A DNA stretch of 64,000 bases. Source: Acetivibrio alkalicellulosi. GTDB taxonomy: Bacteria; Bacillota; Clostridia; Acetivibrionales; Acetivibrionaceae. The position numbers and the translations under genes are program-made. The notes under the pieces are model-generated. The model was given only the letters and a program-made list of their open reading frames with translations, was not told the origin of the DNA and did not search any database. Location of the stretch: contig VLTH01000002.1 of the NCBI GenBank assembly GCA_008125075.1, forward strand, positions 305,828 to 369,827, in the 5' to 3' direction. Of the stretch, positions 46,960 through 56,700 are shown piece by piece (within the stretch, counting starts at the first letter, position 1; each line of letters starts with the position of its first letter).

Positions 46960-47329
46960 AAATAAAACCCCCTAAAAATTTATTATTAAGACATATTCTT
47001 TATCAAACTAGAAAATCCTGCATATATTGAAATAAAAGTTTAAAAACGTCAGAATCAATACAAAAAATAAGCCAAAGACATATGCAACTGGGCTTATTTG
47101 TTATCGAGTAAAGTGTGATTTTATATTTTGTTTTTATCTAAGAGAAAACATACAAAGCCTCGATGGTTTAGCAAATGTGAATATTTTAGCTTAACATAAC
47201 ACTTTTTGATAGCATCATTTCTGTTGTGGCGATGATGTTGGCCAAAAAGTAAATCTCCAAACGTCTGGAAATATAAAAGCCCCAATCTATTTGACGGGGC
47301 TTTTTTGTCTCATATCATATAAAGATTTT
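46960..47329. other. Intergenic region with second palindrome-terminator copy
   Basis: 370 bp without an ORF I can support. It holds TCCAAACGTCTGGA (47256-47269) followed by AAATATAAAA and the terminator AAAAGCCCC / GGGGCTTTTTT (47275-47306), the second copy of the unit at 45935. Confidence 0.7.
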
Positions 47330-47449
47330 TTAATTTGGTGTTGATCTTCTGTGAGAGCTAACTTTTGTACCGTCTTTTTTTGTATAGCTTTTAACGGGTA
47401 CAATTTTTTTTGTCTGTTTACCTCTAATGCTAGTCTTTGTTTTTGCCAT
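47330..47449 (-). CDS. Small basic protein (39 aa) typical of mobile elements
   Basis: The ORF runs MAKTKTSIRGKQTKKIVPVK and ends with SSHRRSTPN. The YTKKDGTKVSSH motif in the middle is familiar from small proteins of phages and conjugative elements (VxxYTRKDGTKVxxH type). AAAGGAATG lies upstream of ATG. Function unknown; strongly positive charge suggests nucleic acid binding. Confidence 0.65.
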   Translation of the reverse strand: MAKTKTSIRGKQTKKIVPVKSYTKKDGTKVSSHRRSTPN

Positions 47450-47518
47450 ATCAATCATTCCTTTCCGAAATATTTATTTAAGAGATAACACCACCGCTAG
47501 CAAATGGTGTTTTCATTT

Positions 47519-47629
47519 TTATTTCCTTACCTTATCGTCGTCAACCCAAAACTTAAATACTTTTAAGCCGTACTGGCTGGCGTAAACTCTTTTGCCTTTA
47601 ACTGTAATATAGGGACTGTAAATCCACAT
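47519..47629 (-). CDS. Small protein (36 aa), WIYSPYITVKGKRVYAS type
   Basis: 36 codons starting MWIYSPYITVKGKRVYASQY and ending FWVDDDKVRK, with AAAGGAG upstream. It reads as a genuine tiny coding gene, seen beside the basic protein above. Function unknown. Confidence 0.6.
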   Translation of the reverse strand: MWIYSPYITVKGKRVYASQYGLKVFKFWVDDDKVRK

Positions 47630-47807
47630 AAGCACGCACTCCTTTCTAAAAATTACCACTTGCAGAACGTGCTTACCTGTGATAGAATATTATTTGTGGA
47701 ATAATTAAATCCTATGCTAGCCAAAAGTAAGTCGCTCTTATGGTTTATTTATAGCAAATGGACCAGGCTATTAGTCTGGATTTTTTATTTAAATAGAAAC
47801 TTAGTTT

Positions 47808-48335
47808 CTATTTATTCTTTATTATAGAACTTAATTGTTTTTGTGCTGCTGGCAAAGAAACACCACATAGTGATGAAATTTCCTCGGCTGACAACCCTTT
47901 TACGAGGTGAGCAGGAACAAGAAGTTCACCAGCAAAAGCATTAGCTTGCCACTCAGGATCAATGTATGTTTTAATCTTCTCTCCTTTGCCAATACGAGCA
48001 AGTTGAATGGAATATTTGTTATGAAGAAATAAATGACCAACTTCATGAGCACAAGTTAATCTGTCTCTACCTTCTCCATTTAACGCTCTTATATATACAT
48101 CTTCACGCAATTTAATTAATTTTTTGTCTGGCTGAGTAAGTCCATGATGATTACCCATTAGTTTTTCAGGCAATATTTCATAGTTGAATCCATTTAATAT
48201 TTCAGGTAAAACAATTTCAATAAACTCCAATACAGGAAAATAAAACTCATTTTCTGTTTTGGTATTGCAACGTATTGTATATGCCAATTCTCTAAGATTA
48301 TTCCTTGAAACTGGATTCGCTATATAAGACTGCAT
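47808..48335 (-). CDS. ImmA/IrrE-family metallopeptidase
   Basis: 175 residues. The zinc site is CAHEVGHLFLH (HExxH, about residue 100). It ends AEEISSLCGVSLPAAQKQL. ImmA proteases cleave a partner XRE repressor after a stress or peptide signal. The XRE gene lies 13 bp upstream in the same unit. GGAGGTG precedes ATG. Confidence 0.88.
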   Translation of the reverse strand: MQSYIANPVSRNNLRELAYTIRCNTKTENEFYFPVLEFIEIVLPEILNGFNYEILPEKLMGNHHGLTQPDKKLIKLREDVYIRALNGEGRDRLTCAHEVGHLFLHNKYSIQLARIGKGEKIKTYIDPEWQANAFAGELLVPAHLVKGLSAEEISSLCGVSLPAAQKQLSSIIKNK

Positions 48336-48348
48336 TTCACACCTCCAA

Positions 48349-48711
48349 CTAGTTCCTTTTTCTTTTACTCAAAATTTCAAGGATTCTATCTTTATCTATA
48401 GTAGTTAATTCTTGAAATTCTCTAGCAAACGATAATGCTAAATTTTTGTCTTTATTATTTAATTTATCTAGATTTAACTTTAATTGTAGTTTTGAATTAT
48501 ATGCAGCTTCCTCTAGTAAATCTTTGTCTTTTATGTCTAAACTGTATAGTTTAAAAAGCTGATCTGGCCAATCTTCTGGAACGTTTCTTTTTCCTGTTTC
48601 TACAGCCGATAAATATGATGGTGTAACACTAAGTTTATCTGCCATATCCTTAAGAAGTTCACAATTATCAATTCTAATTTTTCTTAATATTTTACCAAAT
48701 TCAGTTAACAT
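48349..48711 (-). CDS. XRE-family repressor, partner of ImmA
   Basis: About 120 residues. HTH segment MLTEFGKILRKIRIDNCELL then DKLSVTPSYLSAVETGKR (about 20-40). ATG at 48711 has GGGAGG five bases upstream; ATG at 48732 is before that site. ImmR-like repressors control mobile-element genes until ImmA cleaves them. No obvious phage lytic genes remain for it to control. Confidence 0.85.
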   Translation of the reverse strand: MLTEFGKILRKIRIDNCELLKDMADKLSVTPSYLSAVETGKRNVPEDWPDQLFKLYSLDIKDKDLLEEAAYNSKLQLKLNLDKLNNKDKNLALSFAREFQELTTIDKDRILEILSKRKRN

Positions 48712-48732
48712 GTTCGCCTCCCTCACTTTCAT

Positions 48733-49043
48733 GTTACTATCAACTTGAAAATTTCTTACTTTTATTATAACTTATATTGTTTTGCAAGTCAACAAAATTT
48801 GTTGATTAATTTAACATAAAAAATTGATTTTTAATATATTGTTTTATAGATTATTAAAGAAAAAACAGAAACTGATATTCATGGCTCTTCTAAGGACAGG
48901 TTAGTTTTTTGACCCCATTTGATACTTGTTTTTTGATAATATGTGATAATATATATAAGCTAGGGATATAAGCATTGGTTTTTAGCATATCTGACAACAT
49001 ATGTAAATGCATATAAGGTTGTTTAGTTGCTTGGGGTGCAAGA
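48733..49043. other. Intergenic region, promoter of XRE/ImmA and unclear sequence
   Basis: AT-rich; near the XRE gene, TATAAG-like boxes on the minus strand could form its promoter. TTTTTTGA tracts recur around 48905-48940. No gene seen. Confidence 0.4.
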
Positions 49044-49075
49044 GGTGGCTGGTTAAAATCCAGTCACTCCAGCCA
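49044..49075 (+). pseudogene. tRNA 3'-end-like fragment
   Basis: GCTGG-TTAAAAT-CCAGT forms a T arm, followed by CACTCCA, G and CCA, the form of a tRNA 3' end. No matching 5' strand (TGGAGTG) exists nearby. The T-loop has A for the usual invariant C. It may be an attachment-site scar of an older integration. Confidence 0.5.
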
Positions 49076-49088
49076 ACGTTAAAAACAT

Positions 49089-49874
49089 TTATTTATCAAG
49101 CTCTGCAGGATGATTCTTACTTTTCTTGTGCTCTTTTAAAAACACTGATATAATTACTGCTGGTATAATTGAATATAAAATAATACTTGCCAAACTTAGT
49201 ACTAGTTGGAGTTGGGGAATATTTATCTTGAGACCTATTAGGTTAATTATGTAAAAGACAATCATTGAAACTAACCATGAAATTAAATATACTCCTATGA
49301 CAGGGAATAAATTAATTAATAGTTTGAATTTGTTATTAATTAAGTCTTTGGCCTTTTTGGCTTCTTTTACGTCAATAATTTTTCCTTTCACGTGTGGCGT
49401 GATGTGATTAAGATCATGCAAAATCTCTAATTTAACGCCACTTTTTGGCTCCAGATATTCAAAATCAAAATGAATTAAATTTTTGTCATAATGAGAGATG
49501 GTAAACTTATTAATATCATCCGTGTTTTTTAGCAGATTTGCTGAAAAAATCTGAATATTTTCATCTAACTCTATTCTTAATTTTTCTCCAGATACAAAAC
49601 AATCTTTTCGAATGGTTTTATTTCCATTATTCCAAATATAGAATAAAGTTCTTGACAATTTTGATATGCTATTATTTTTGTATGCTATCTCAATTTCAAG
49701 AGGTAATGTTTGATTTTCTTTATCGATTAATAATATATTCTCCCAGTCATAAGCTATACTTGCACCTCTTGCTGAGACTTTGAAAAATGAAAAGGTTATA
49801 AGAAATGATATAAAGCTTCCAATGATTAAATAAAAAAGTTCATTATTGTTGAATATTACTTTAAATATGTCCAT
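49089..49874 (-). CDS. Membrane protein of unknown function
   Basis: 261 residues. One N-terminal helix (about 12-31), a soluble beta-rich middle (50-170, with DCFVSGEKLRIELDENIQIF), then two C-terminal helices (about 190-212 and 220-245) and a basic tail. I do not recognise the family. Island genes of this shape are sometimes membrane effectors of defence systems, which is speculation here. A weak ribosome site (GGGGAG) precedes ATG. Confidence 0.65.
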   Translation of the reverse strand: MDIFKVIFNNNELFYLIIGSFISFLITFSFFKVSARGASIAYDWENILLIDKENQTLPLEIEIAYKNNSISKLSRTLFYIWNNGNKTIRKDCFVSGEKLRIELDENIQIFSANLLKNTDDINKFTISHYDKNLIHFDFEYLEPKSGVKLEILHDLNHITPHVKGKIIDVKEAKKAKDLINNKFKLLINLFPVIGVYLISWLVSMIVFYIINLIGLKINIPQLQLVLSLASIILYSIIPAVIISVFLKEHKKSKNHPAELDK

Positions 49875-50054
49875 TTATAATCTCCCCTAAATAATGTTTA
49901 TAAGCTGTAAAAACAGTATTCTACATATTACTAGAAAATCCTGCATGTTTTGATAAATTGTTAAACAAAAATAAAAATAATTAGGAATCTCACTTGAAAA
50001 AGAACATATGTTCGTGATATTCTATATATAAGGAATTAGAAAGGAAGTAGAAGT

Positions 50055-50807
50055 ATGAATAGTTTTATTGGTTGGATAGGTGGCAAAAGGCTTTTAAGAA
50101 AGGAAATAGTCAAAAGGTTTCCAGACAGTTTTAATAGATATATTGAGGTCTTTGGAGGGGAGGCATGGACACTTTTCTCAAAGGACAGGCACGTAGAAAT
50201 GGAAGTTTACAATGATTATAATAGTGACCTAGTAAATCTGTTTCGCTGTGTGAAGCATCACTGTCCAGAGCTGCAGCGTGAACTTTCATATATGCTGAAT
50301 TCAAGAGAATTGTTTGACGATTTTAAAGGTCAATGTTACATAAAGGGCATAACTGACATCCAAAGAGCTGCCAGATTTTTTATGTTGATAAAGACAAGCT
50401 ATGGGGCAGATATAAAATCATTTGGATGCGTCAAGAGGAATACTGCGGTCATGATAGAATACCTGCAGGAGATAGAAAAACGTTTGAGCAAAGTAGTTAT
50501 TGAAAATAGAGACTTTTCAGATTTAATTAAAGTATATGACAAGCCAGATGCTCTTTTGTACTTAGATCCTCCCTACCATGGAACTGAAAAGTATTATCAG
50601 GCTCAATTTAAAAAAGAAGATCATATAAGACTGAATGTGGAGCTTAAGAAGCTCAAAGGCAGATTTATTCTTTCATATAATGATGATGAGTGGATTCGAG
50701 AGTTATATTCTGACTTCAGGATTGAAACAGTAAATAGAAATAGTAATTTAGTTAGTAGGTATTCTAATAAATCACACAAGTATGCTGAGCTTATAATTAT
50801 GAATTAA
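50055..50807 (+). CDS. DNA adenine N6-methyltransferase (Dam/D12 class)
   Basis: 250 residues. FIGWIGGKRLLRKEI at the N-terminus and IEVFGGEAW (about 31-39) form the S-adenosylmethionine site. YLDPPYHGTEKYY (about 173-185) is the DPPY catalytic motif. The C-terminal ILSYNDDEWI fits the D12 class. No cognate endonuclease is adjacent, so it is an orphan methylase, perhaps protective. AAGGAAG lies upstream of ATG. Confidence 0.88.
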   Translation: MNSFIGWIGGKRLLRKEIVKRFPDSFNRYIEVFGGEAWTLFSKDRHVEMEVYNDYNSDLVNLFRCVKHHCPELQRELSYMLNSRELFDDFKGQCYIKGITDIQRAARFFMLIKTSYGADIKSFGCVKRNTAVMIEYLQEIEKRLSKVVIENRDFSDLIKVYDKPDALLYLDPPYHGTEKYYQAQFKKEDHIRLNVELKKLKGRFILSYNDDEWIRELYSDFRIETVNRNSNLVSRYSNKSHKYAELIIMN

Positions 50808-50883
50808 GAATTTATAACACCTGTATTTAGAATACGTAGTATACCTCATAATGATTAATTACATTATGAGGTATAGATTATTA

Positions 50884-51507
50884 CTAAATTTTTTTTCTTA
50901 TAGTATATGATCGTATTTTAGCTTCAACAACTGATCGAATTATATTATCTACAATTATTTCACGAGTTGAGTCTCTATCTATAAATACATTTAACTTTTT
51001 AGAAAGCTTTAATAAATTAGACTTGTTCTCAAGTATTTTTGATTTAGACATAAAACTTCTTGCTTCTACAATATCCATAATTTCTTCTAGTCTTTGAGCG
51101 ATTTTATCTATATTTTCCTCAAGGTTTTCAGCCATACTATATTTATAAATTATACTTTCTTTGTTTTTATCTATAAATTCAATTATATTCTTTATTATAA
51201 TATCAATAGTATCCTTAGATTTGTAGCATATCTTAAAATACTTACAAAATTCAAGTAACTTTGACTTGGTTGATAGTTCTTCACTGCAAGCAATAATCTT
51301 AGTTTTTTCTTCTATATTATCTTCTATAGCTATTTTATACAATATATTAGTATAAATTTCTTTTTTATCATTATCCAATCCCTTATCTTGATACTTTATG
51401 TCTGCAGATCCATTTACTAAATTGCTAAACTGATCTTCTGTCAAAGTATTAATGAAATCTATAAATATTTTCAAGACTATATTAAAGTCTTTCTTTGAAT
51501 TAGCCAT
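50884..51507 (-). CDS. Helical protein of unknown function, partner of ParA
   Basis: About 207 residues, all helical, rich in Lys, Glu and Ile, without Cys clusters or membrane helices. ATG at 51507 has AGGAGGT seven bases upstream; the longer reading overlaps the parA end. It follows parA by 22 bp, so the two form one unit. Its position is that of a ParB-like adaptor, but no HTH or ParB motif is visible. Two similar segments (ACSEELSTKSKLLEFCKYF and MSKSKILENKSNLLKLSKKL) suggest an internal repeat. Confidence 0.7.
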   Translation of the reverse strand: MANSKKDFNIVLKIFIDFINTLTEDQFSNLVNGSADIKYQDKGLDNDKKEIYTNILYKIAIEDNIEEKTKIIACSEELSTKSKLLEFCKYFKICYKSKDTIDIIIKNIIEFIDKNKESIIYKYSMAENLEENIDKIAQRLEEIMDIVEARSFMSKSKILENKSNLLKLSKKLNVFIDRDSTREIIVDNIIRSVVEAKIRSYTIRKKI

Positions 51508-51529
51508 AAAATTACCTCCTAAATATGGG

Positions 51530-52459
51530 CTATATTTTTGCTCTCGAAATAAGCTCATCTACAACTTTTTCAATTTCCTCTCTTATATCTAAATATATTC
51601 CATCCACATCTTCACGTAAAGCCACAGGTACACCATATTCTGGAGGATTCGCAAATAAAGTATTATTGTTTCTAATAAACCGTTCAAATACTTCATATCC
51701 TGCCCTACTAACTTGATGAATATATGAATTTTGAGCTTGTATAGGGTTACCGTTATATATATTAATCATTGTAAATATTACTCCAGTTAATTGAGGATTT
51801 ATTTGACTCCATCTTGAACCGTCTTCTTCAACATAATTATTATATTTAGTAGTTAGTGCATCAATGTGCCTTACTAGCTGGTCTATACCTAAAGTGGATA
51901 AGAAATCTGCTTTAGCAGGAACTAAATACATATCACTAGCTATTATTGCATTTTGAGTAACTATATTAAAATTAGGAGGACAATCAATTAAGACTAAGTC
52001 GTAATCAGCCTGAACAGCTTCTAATCCCTTTTTAAGTCTTGAGAAAAGCCTTAAAAAGCTACTTCTTATAGTTCTTTCTGAATTGCCTCCATATCTAGTT
52101 GCTAGTTCCATATCTAAGTTAATTAACTCTAAATGTGAACTAATTAGATGTACATACCCTGTACAGCTCATTTTTTTTAGTTTATTATTTACTTTATTGG
52201 GTGTAACTATTAAGTTACTCAATGATTCATCTAAATCAGCATCTAAAAATTGATCATACCAATGTTTTATTGTTTTACTTTCTTTGTCTAACTTTTGCCA
52301 TTTTTCTAAATCAATAAATGATAAAGTTAGATTTGTTTGAGGGTCTAAATCAACTAGCAAAACTTTTTTTCCTCTAAATGCTAATTCTGCTGCAACATTA
52401 GCTGTTAATGTAGTTTTTCCAACTCCACCTTTGTAATTTATAAATGATATTGTATACAT
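51530..52459 (-). CDS. ParA/Soj-like ATPase
   Basis: 309 residues. The deviant Walker A is YKGGVGKTTLTAN (about 8-20), Walker A' is LLVDLDPQTNLT, Walker B is LVLIDCPPN. Longer than chromosomal Soj with an insert after the A' motif (about 50-95). Such ParAs are carried by plasmids and integrative elements. GGAGGAGT lies upstream of ATG, and a palindromic operator lies about 45 bp further up. Confidence 0.9.
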   Translation of the reverse strand: MYTISFINYKGGVGKTTLTANVAAELAFRGKKVLLVDLDPQTNLTLSFIDLEKWQKLDKESKTIKHWYDQFLDADLDESLSNLIVTPNKVNNKLKKMSCTGYVHLISSHLELINLDMELATRYGGNSERTIRSSFLRLFSRLKKGLEAVQADYDLVLIDCPPNFNIVTQNAIIASDMYLVPAKADFLSTLGIDQLVRHIDALTTKYNNYVEEDGSRWSQINPQLTGVIFTMINIYNGNPIQAQNSYIHQVSRAGYEVFERFIRNNNTLFANPPEYGVPVALREDVDGIYLDIREEIEKVVDELISRAKI

Positions 52460-52503
52460 ATTACTCCTCCGTCATACACTATTTTCATATAAAAGAATAT
52501 ATA

Positions 52504-52531
52504 TAATTGTATATAATTCTATATACAATTA
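52504..52531. promoter_or_regulatory. Perfect inverted repeat upstream of parA
   Basis: TAATTGTATATA, four bases ATTC, then the exact reverse complement TATATACAATTA. It is 45 bp before the parA start in the 378-bp divergent gap to hamA. Likely an operator or partition site; the rest of the gap shows no gene. Confidence 0.7.
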
Positions 52532-52837
52532 CAAAATCCTTTATATATTGATAAAATATTATTTAATAAAAGAACAAAACAACAAAAACACTTATGTAAA
52601 TATGATTTTATGTTATTATATGTAGAATAAGAATTAACAAAGAAAAGGACAGTAGCTATAATTGAAAACAGTTCGTTATTCTACTATCAATGATTAGTAT
52701 GGAGGTTCATTAAAACAGTCTTAAGGTATGATTTTAACAAGTTAATGTAGAAAAAGCAAGCATAATTTGATATACTATAGACAATATTATTGAGATGTTA
52801 TTGGGGTAAGAACAGAAAATATTAAGGAGGCCTTGCT

Positions 52838-53701
52838 ATGGCAGCAATAAAACAACTGCTTGCAACAAAATCAAATGGTTTAAATGTTAAGCTATTTGAA
52901 TATGATATTCAAGATCAGCAGAGTTTTAAGGAACTAAAAGCATACTTGGTTAGGAAAGTAAGATCTTCAAAAGTACATAATACAGAGAGATATGATTTGA
53001 CATATTTTGGTTCTAGGAATTTGAAACCAGAATTCATTAAAAAGTTTAGTGAAAGAGTGGCTAAAATCAGTACTCCTAAAAAAGCAAAGATTCCACAATT
53101 TGATGTGCGTCGGGAAAGAGTTACAGAGTGGATGGCGCAGTTCCTGTTGGAACAGGAATATTGTTGTATATTTTATGATGAAGCAGATAAAAGAATAAAT
53201 CTAGAACTATTAGAAGTAGATAAGCATACAGACGGAATAGATGTTCCAGGTATTCGGATAGTTGACGATAAGATAAAGTTTGTAATTTGTGAAGTAAAAG
53301 CTTCGGAAGAAAAGAAGATTCCATGTAGTTCGGTGTCATCATTACAGGATGATATTCAAAAGGCAATAGAGAATAGAGATAATAGAGCTTCAAAAGAAAT
53401 TTTACAATATATGCATGGAATAAGAAATGTTAAGTTTCGCGATGACGAATTGAAGAGAATTGTGGATTTTTTGGCTAACTTAATTGCAGGTGAAGAAGAT
53501 ACATTAGCTAAAAATATAATGTTTTTCCCTGTGCTTATTAGGAATAATGATAAGATAATGAAAAATAGAAATGCTGAAGATTATAGGGATTTTAGTGTTA
53601 GTGGTGTAAGCAATAATATAGAAAATATTGTATTTGCTTTTCAGAAGTCAATTAATGATTTTAGTAATGACATTTATAAAGAGGCGATTGGAAATGAATA
53701 A
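52838..53701 (+). CDS. hamA: HamA-like nuclease of a Hachiman-type system (DUF1837)
   Basis: 287 residues. HTDGIDVPGIRI (about 130-141) followed by FVICEVKAS (E152-V-K154) is the restriction-like D...ExK nuclease pattern of DUF1837/HamA. The N-terminal 85 residues are unrecognised. AAGGAGG precedes ATG. Its last eight bases overlap the helicase gene, so the two are co-translated. HamA is the DNA-cutting effector held by HamB in Hachiman defence. AbpA is a related name. The family call rests on motif and partner, not on a search. Confidence 0.7.
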   Translation: MAAIKQLLATKSNGLNVKLFEYDIQDQQSFKELKAYLVRKVRSSKVHNTERYDLTYFGSRNLKPEFIKKFSERVAKISTPKKAKIPQFDVRRERVTEWMAQFLLEQEYCCIFYDEADKRINLELLEVDKHTDGIDVPGIRIVDDKIKFVICEVKASEEKKIPCSSVSSLQDDIQKAIENRDNRASKEILQYMHGIRNVKFRDDELKRIVDFLANLIAGEEDTLAKNIMFFPVLIRNNDKIMKNRNAEDYRDFSVSGVSNNIENIVFAFQKSINDFSNDIYKEAIGNE

Positions 53702-56700
53702 TATTGATACTATTACAAGTTCAATTAAAGCTGTATTTAATGTAAGCGAAGATAATCTTTCTTCGCTTAATGTCATGCTAACAAATATTGATGCAAATCA
53801 TATTTACAATAAATTTGGAGAATACTCAAAAGTAAACAAATATTCAAGTGAAGAGTTGCTTTCTAAAACAAATTTGCTTAATGCATTGATGGAGATTGTT
53901 TTAGAAAATCCAAATATGGAAGCAATAGAGTCTAACGACAGAAAAAATTTGTTATCTGAATTGTATAGAGCAACAGCGTCTTTGTATGAACAATTGTTAA
54001 ATCAAGATACTGATAGCACGTGGAGAAATTTGCCTTATATTGTAATGTACAGTATGCTTTCTTATTTGGCAGATAAGCAAACAGTATCTAATCTTGTTAT
54101 TGAAGTATATAATAATAAATTGCAAGCAAACATGGATCAATTTATAAATTTTAAAACTATACAACAATTAGAGTTTGCTACATACTATATAATTGTTTTA
54201 ATGTTAAGTAATATTAAGAACTATGATGGACTGGTTACATTAAACTCATATATTGAAAAAGCAGAAGAAGCATTAGATAAAGCACAAAATGAAGAAATTG
54301 AAAAAGAAGAAATGGATGTTGAAAATGGTCTAAAAATCAGTGCTTTTGGCAATATAATATACCTTACTTCGCTTTTGAAAGAATATTTATTTACTGGGAA
54401 AATAGAAAATGAAGAAAATCAAGATATTTACAGTGTAATTGATGTTTATTCATATAATGCTTTTTATTTACTTGGAACAGAAAATATAGAATTAAAACTA
54501 ATTGGACATTTGTTAAAGTATGCGTATACGCAAGTGACTGAAAATTCTATTTGGAGTATAGCAGAAAAATCACCGAAAATTCGTCAGTTTATAGAAAGTA
54601 ATCTATTAGGAAAAGGTAGATATATATATTCGTTGTTACCATCACAACGAGAAGTTATTTCAGAGGTTTTGACACCAAAGAAAAGTATTATAGTTAGTAT
54701 GCCTACAAGTTCTGGAAAGTCATTATTAGCTGAAATGCAGATTTTATTTAGTTTACACAATTATCGTGAAGAAGGTTTTCGCCCTACAGTTTGTTATATA
54801 GTACCCACGAATGCATTGATTGAACAAGTTAAAAGAGATTTAAAAGAAGATTTTAAAGAGTTTGAGCTTAGTATTGAAACAGCATTACCTTCTTATGATG
54901 TTGATAAAATAGAAGATGAAATATTAAACAGAAAACATATTGATATTTTAATTAGTACTCCGGAAAAACTGGAATCTTTAGTTCGTATTGGGCATCCATC
55001 AATTATGGATACGAGGCTAGTTATTATGGATGAAGCCCATAATATTGGAGATAAGAGCAGAGGTTCAAAATTTGAATTAGTATTAGCAGCAATAAAACAA
55101 AAAATGAAAGAAGTTAATTTTCTATTATTGAGCCCATTTATTCCTAATGCAGATGAAATAGGAGAATGGCTTGCCGATTCTAGAAGAAATTCTGCTGTGG
55201 TTTCAATGGAATGGTCACCTACCAACCAGTATATTGGCTGTAATCTTTTGAAGAATAGTAAAACGCAATCAGTACTAGAATTCTATAAATCCGCTAGAAA
55301 TCAGTTGGGAACTGAGAATATTGAAATTGTATTAAGAAATAATCCTACTGATGTAAAGGAGAAGATGAAATCTACTAGCATAGACAATGCAGTAAAATTA
55401 AGCGTTGTTCTTAGTGATTTTGTTGAGCAGGATGGAAATGTACTAATTTTATGTGTAGGACCTGGAACAACAAAGACTCTTGCCAAAAAAATTAAAGATT
55501 TTTTTATTAGCAATGGGAAATTAAAGGATTTAAGTTCCTATAAAGAAATCAAAAAGGCATTAGAAATCATTAAACTCGAAACTAATGAAGACGATGCTTT
55601 ATTAGAGTGCATAAAATATGGGGTTTGCTATCATAACTCTGGATTATCTGGACTTGTAAAAGAAACGATTGAAGATTTGTTAAAAAAGAATCTTATAAAG
55701 TTCGCATTTACGACTACTACATTGGCACAAGGAATGAATTTCCCAATTAGCGCAGTGATTTTTGACACAGTAAAATTCAGAGGAGAAAATAGTCGTTCTC
55801 TTACAAATGCGGAGTTCTGGAATATTGCAGGTAGAGCAGGAAGAGCTTATAAAGATAAGGAAGGCTATGTTATAGTTTCTTATACTAATACCCAAAAAGA
55901 AACACGGGAGAATGTAAAAAAGTATATAAAGCAAGATGCTGAAGAAGTGATTTCTTCGTTAAATTCTTTTTTTGCAGGGGATAATCATATTAGCCTAGAT
56001 TATGACTTCCTTAAAGAAGTAGATAACGCTCCAGTATTGAATTTACTCCAGTATATTAGCCATATTTTAAATATTGGATATGAATATAATATTAAGTCTA
56101 CAGAATTAGCTAAGATAAGGACAATATTGAATGATTCCTATTTATATCATAGTCTGGATAAGCAAGAAGGTTATATTAATGCGCAAAGAAAGTTAAATAA
56201 TTTTGTTACCCAATATGTGCATCACATTAATGATAAAAAGAAAGAAGAATTAAAGAAAGCAGATCAATTGGGTATTAGCGACATTAGCTTTTCAAAGATT
56301 AAATCACAGACTAGTGCATTTATTATGGATTTGAAAAGTAAAGGAGATAATGAATATAAGGCTTCAGAGATAATATTGCGAACTAAGAATTTTGAAAGAT
56401 TAGCAGAGATAATAAATATAATTGCAAGAATTCCAGAAATAAATATCAATATGATTGGTCAAGGACAATTAGATCCACAGAGTATTGCAAAACTTTTAAT
56501 TGGCTGGGTAAATGGAGAGAAAATAAGTAAAATAGCAGCATCCATTAGAAGGGATAATCAGTCTCTTGAAAGTGTAATGGAGCTATGCAATAAATACTTA
56601 AACAGTCAAATGAAATCATATATGCCTTGGGGAATTAATATTTATCAGGAACTAAGCTATGATTTGGAAACTGAAAATGCTAAAATGTTACCTTCATATA

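Noticed and set aside
45935..47306. Two palindrome units as ends of an insertion element
   Set aside because: Both copies have the same orientation with no inverted ends or target duplications around the HEPN gene.
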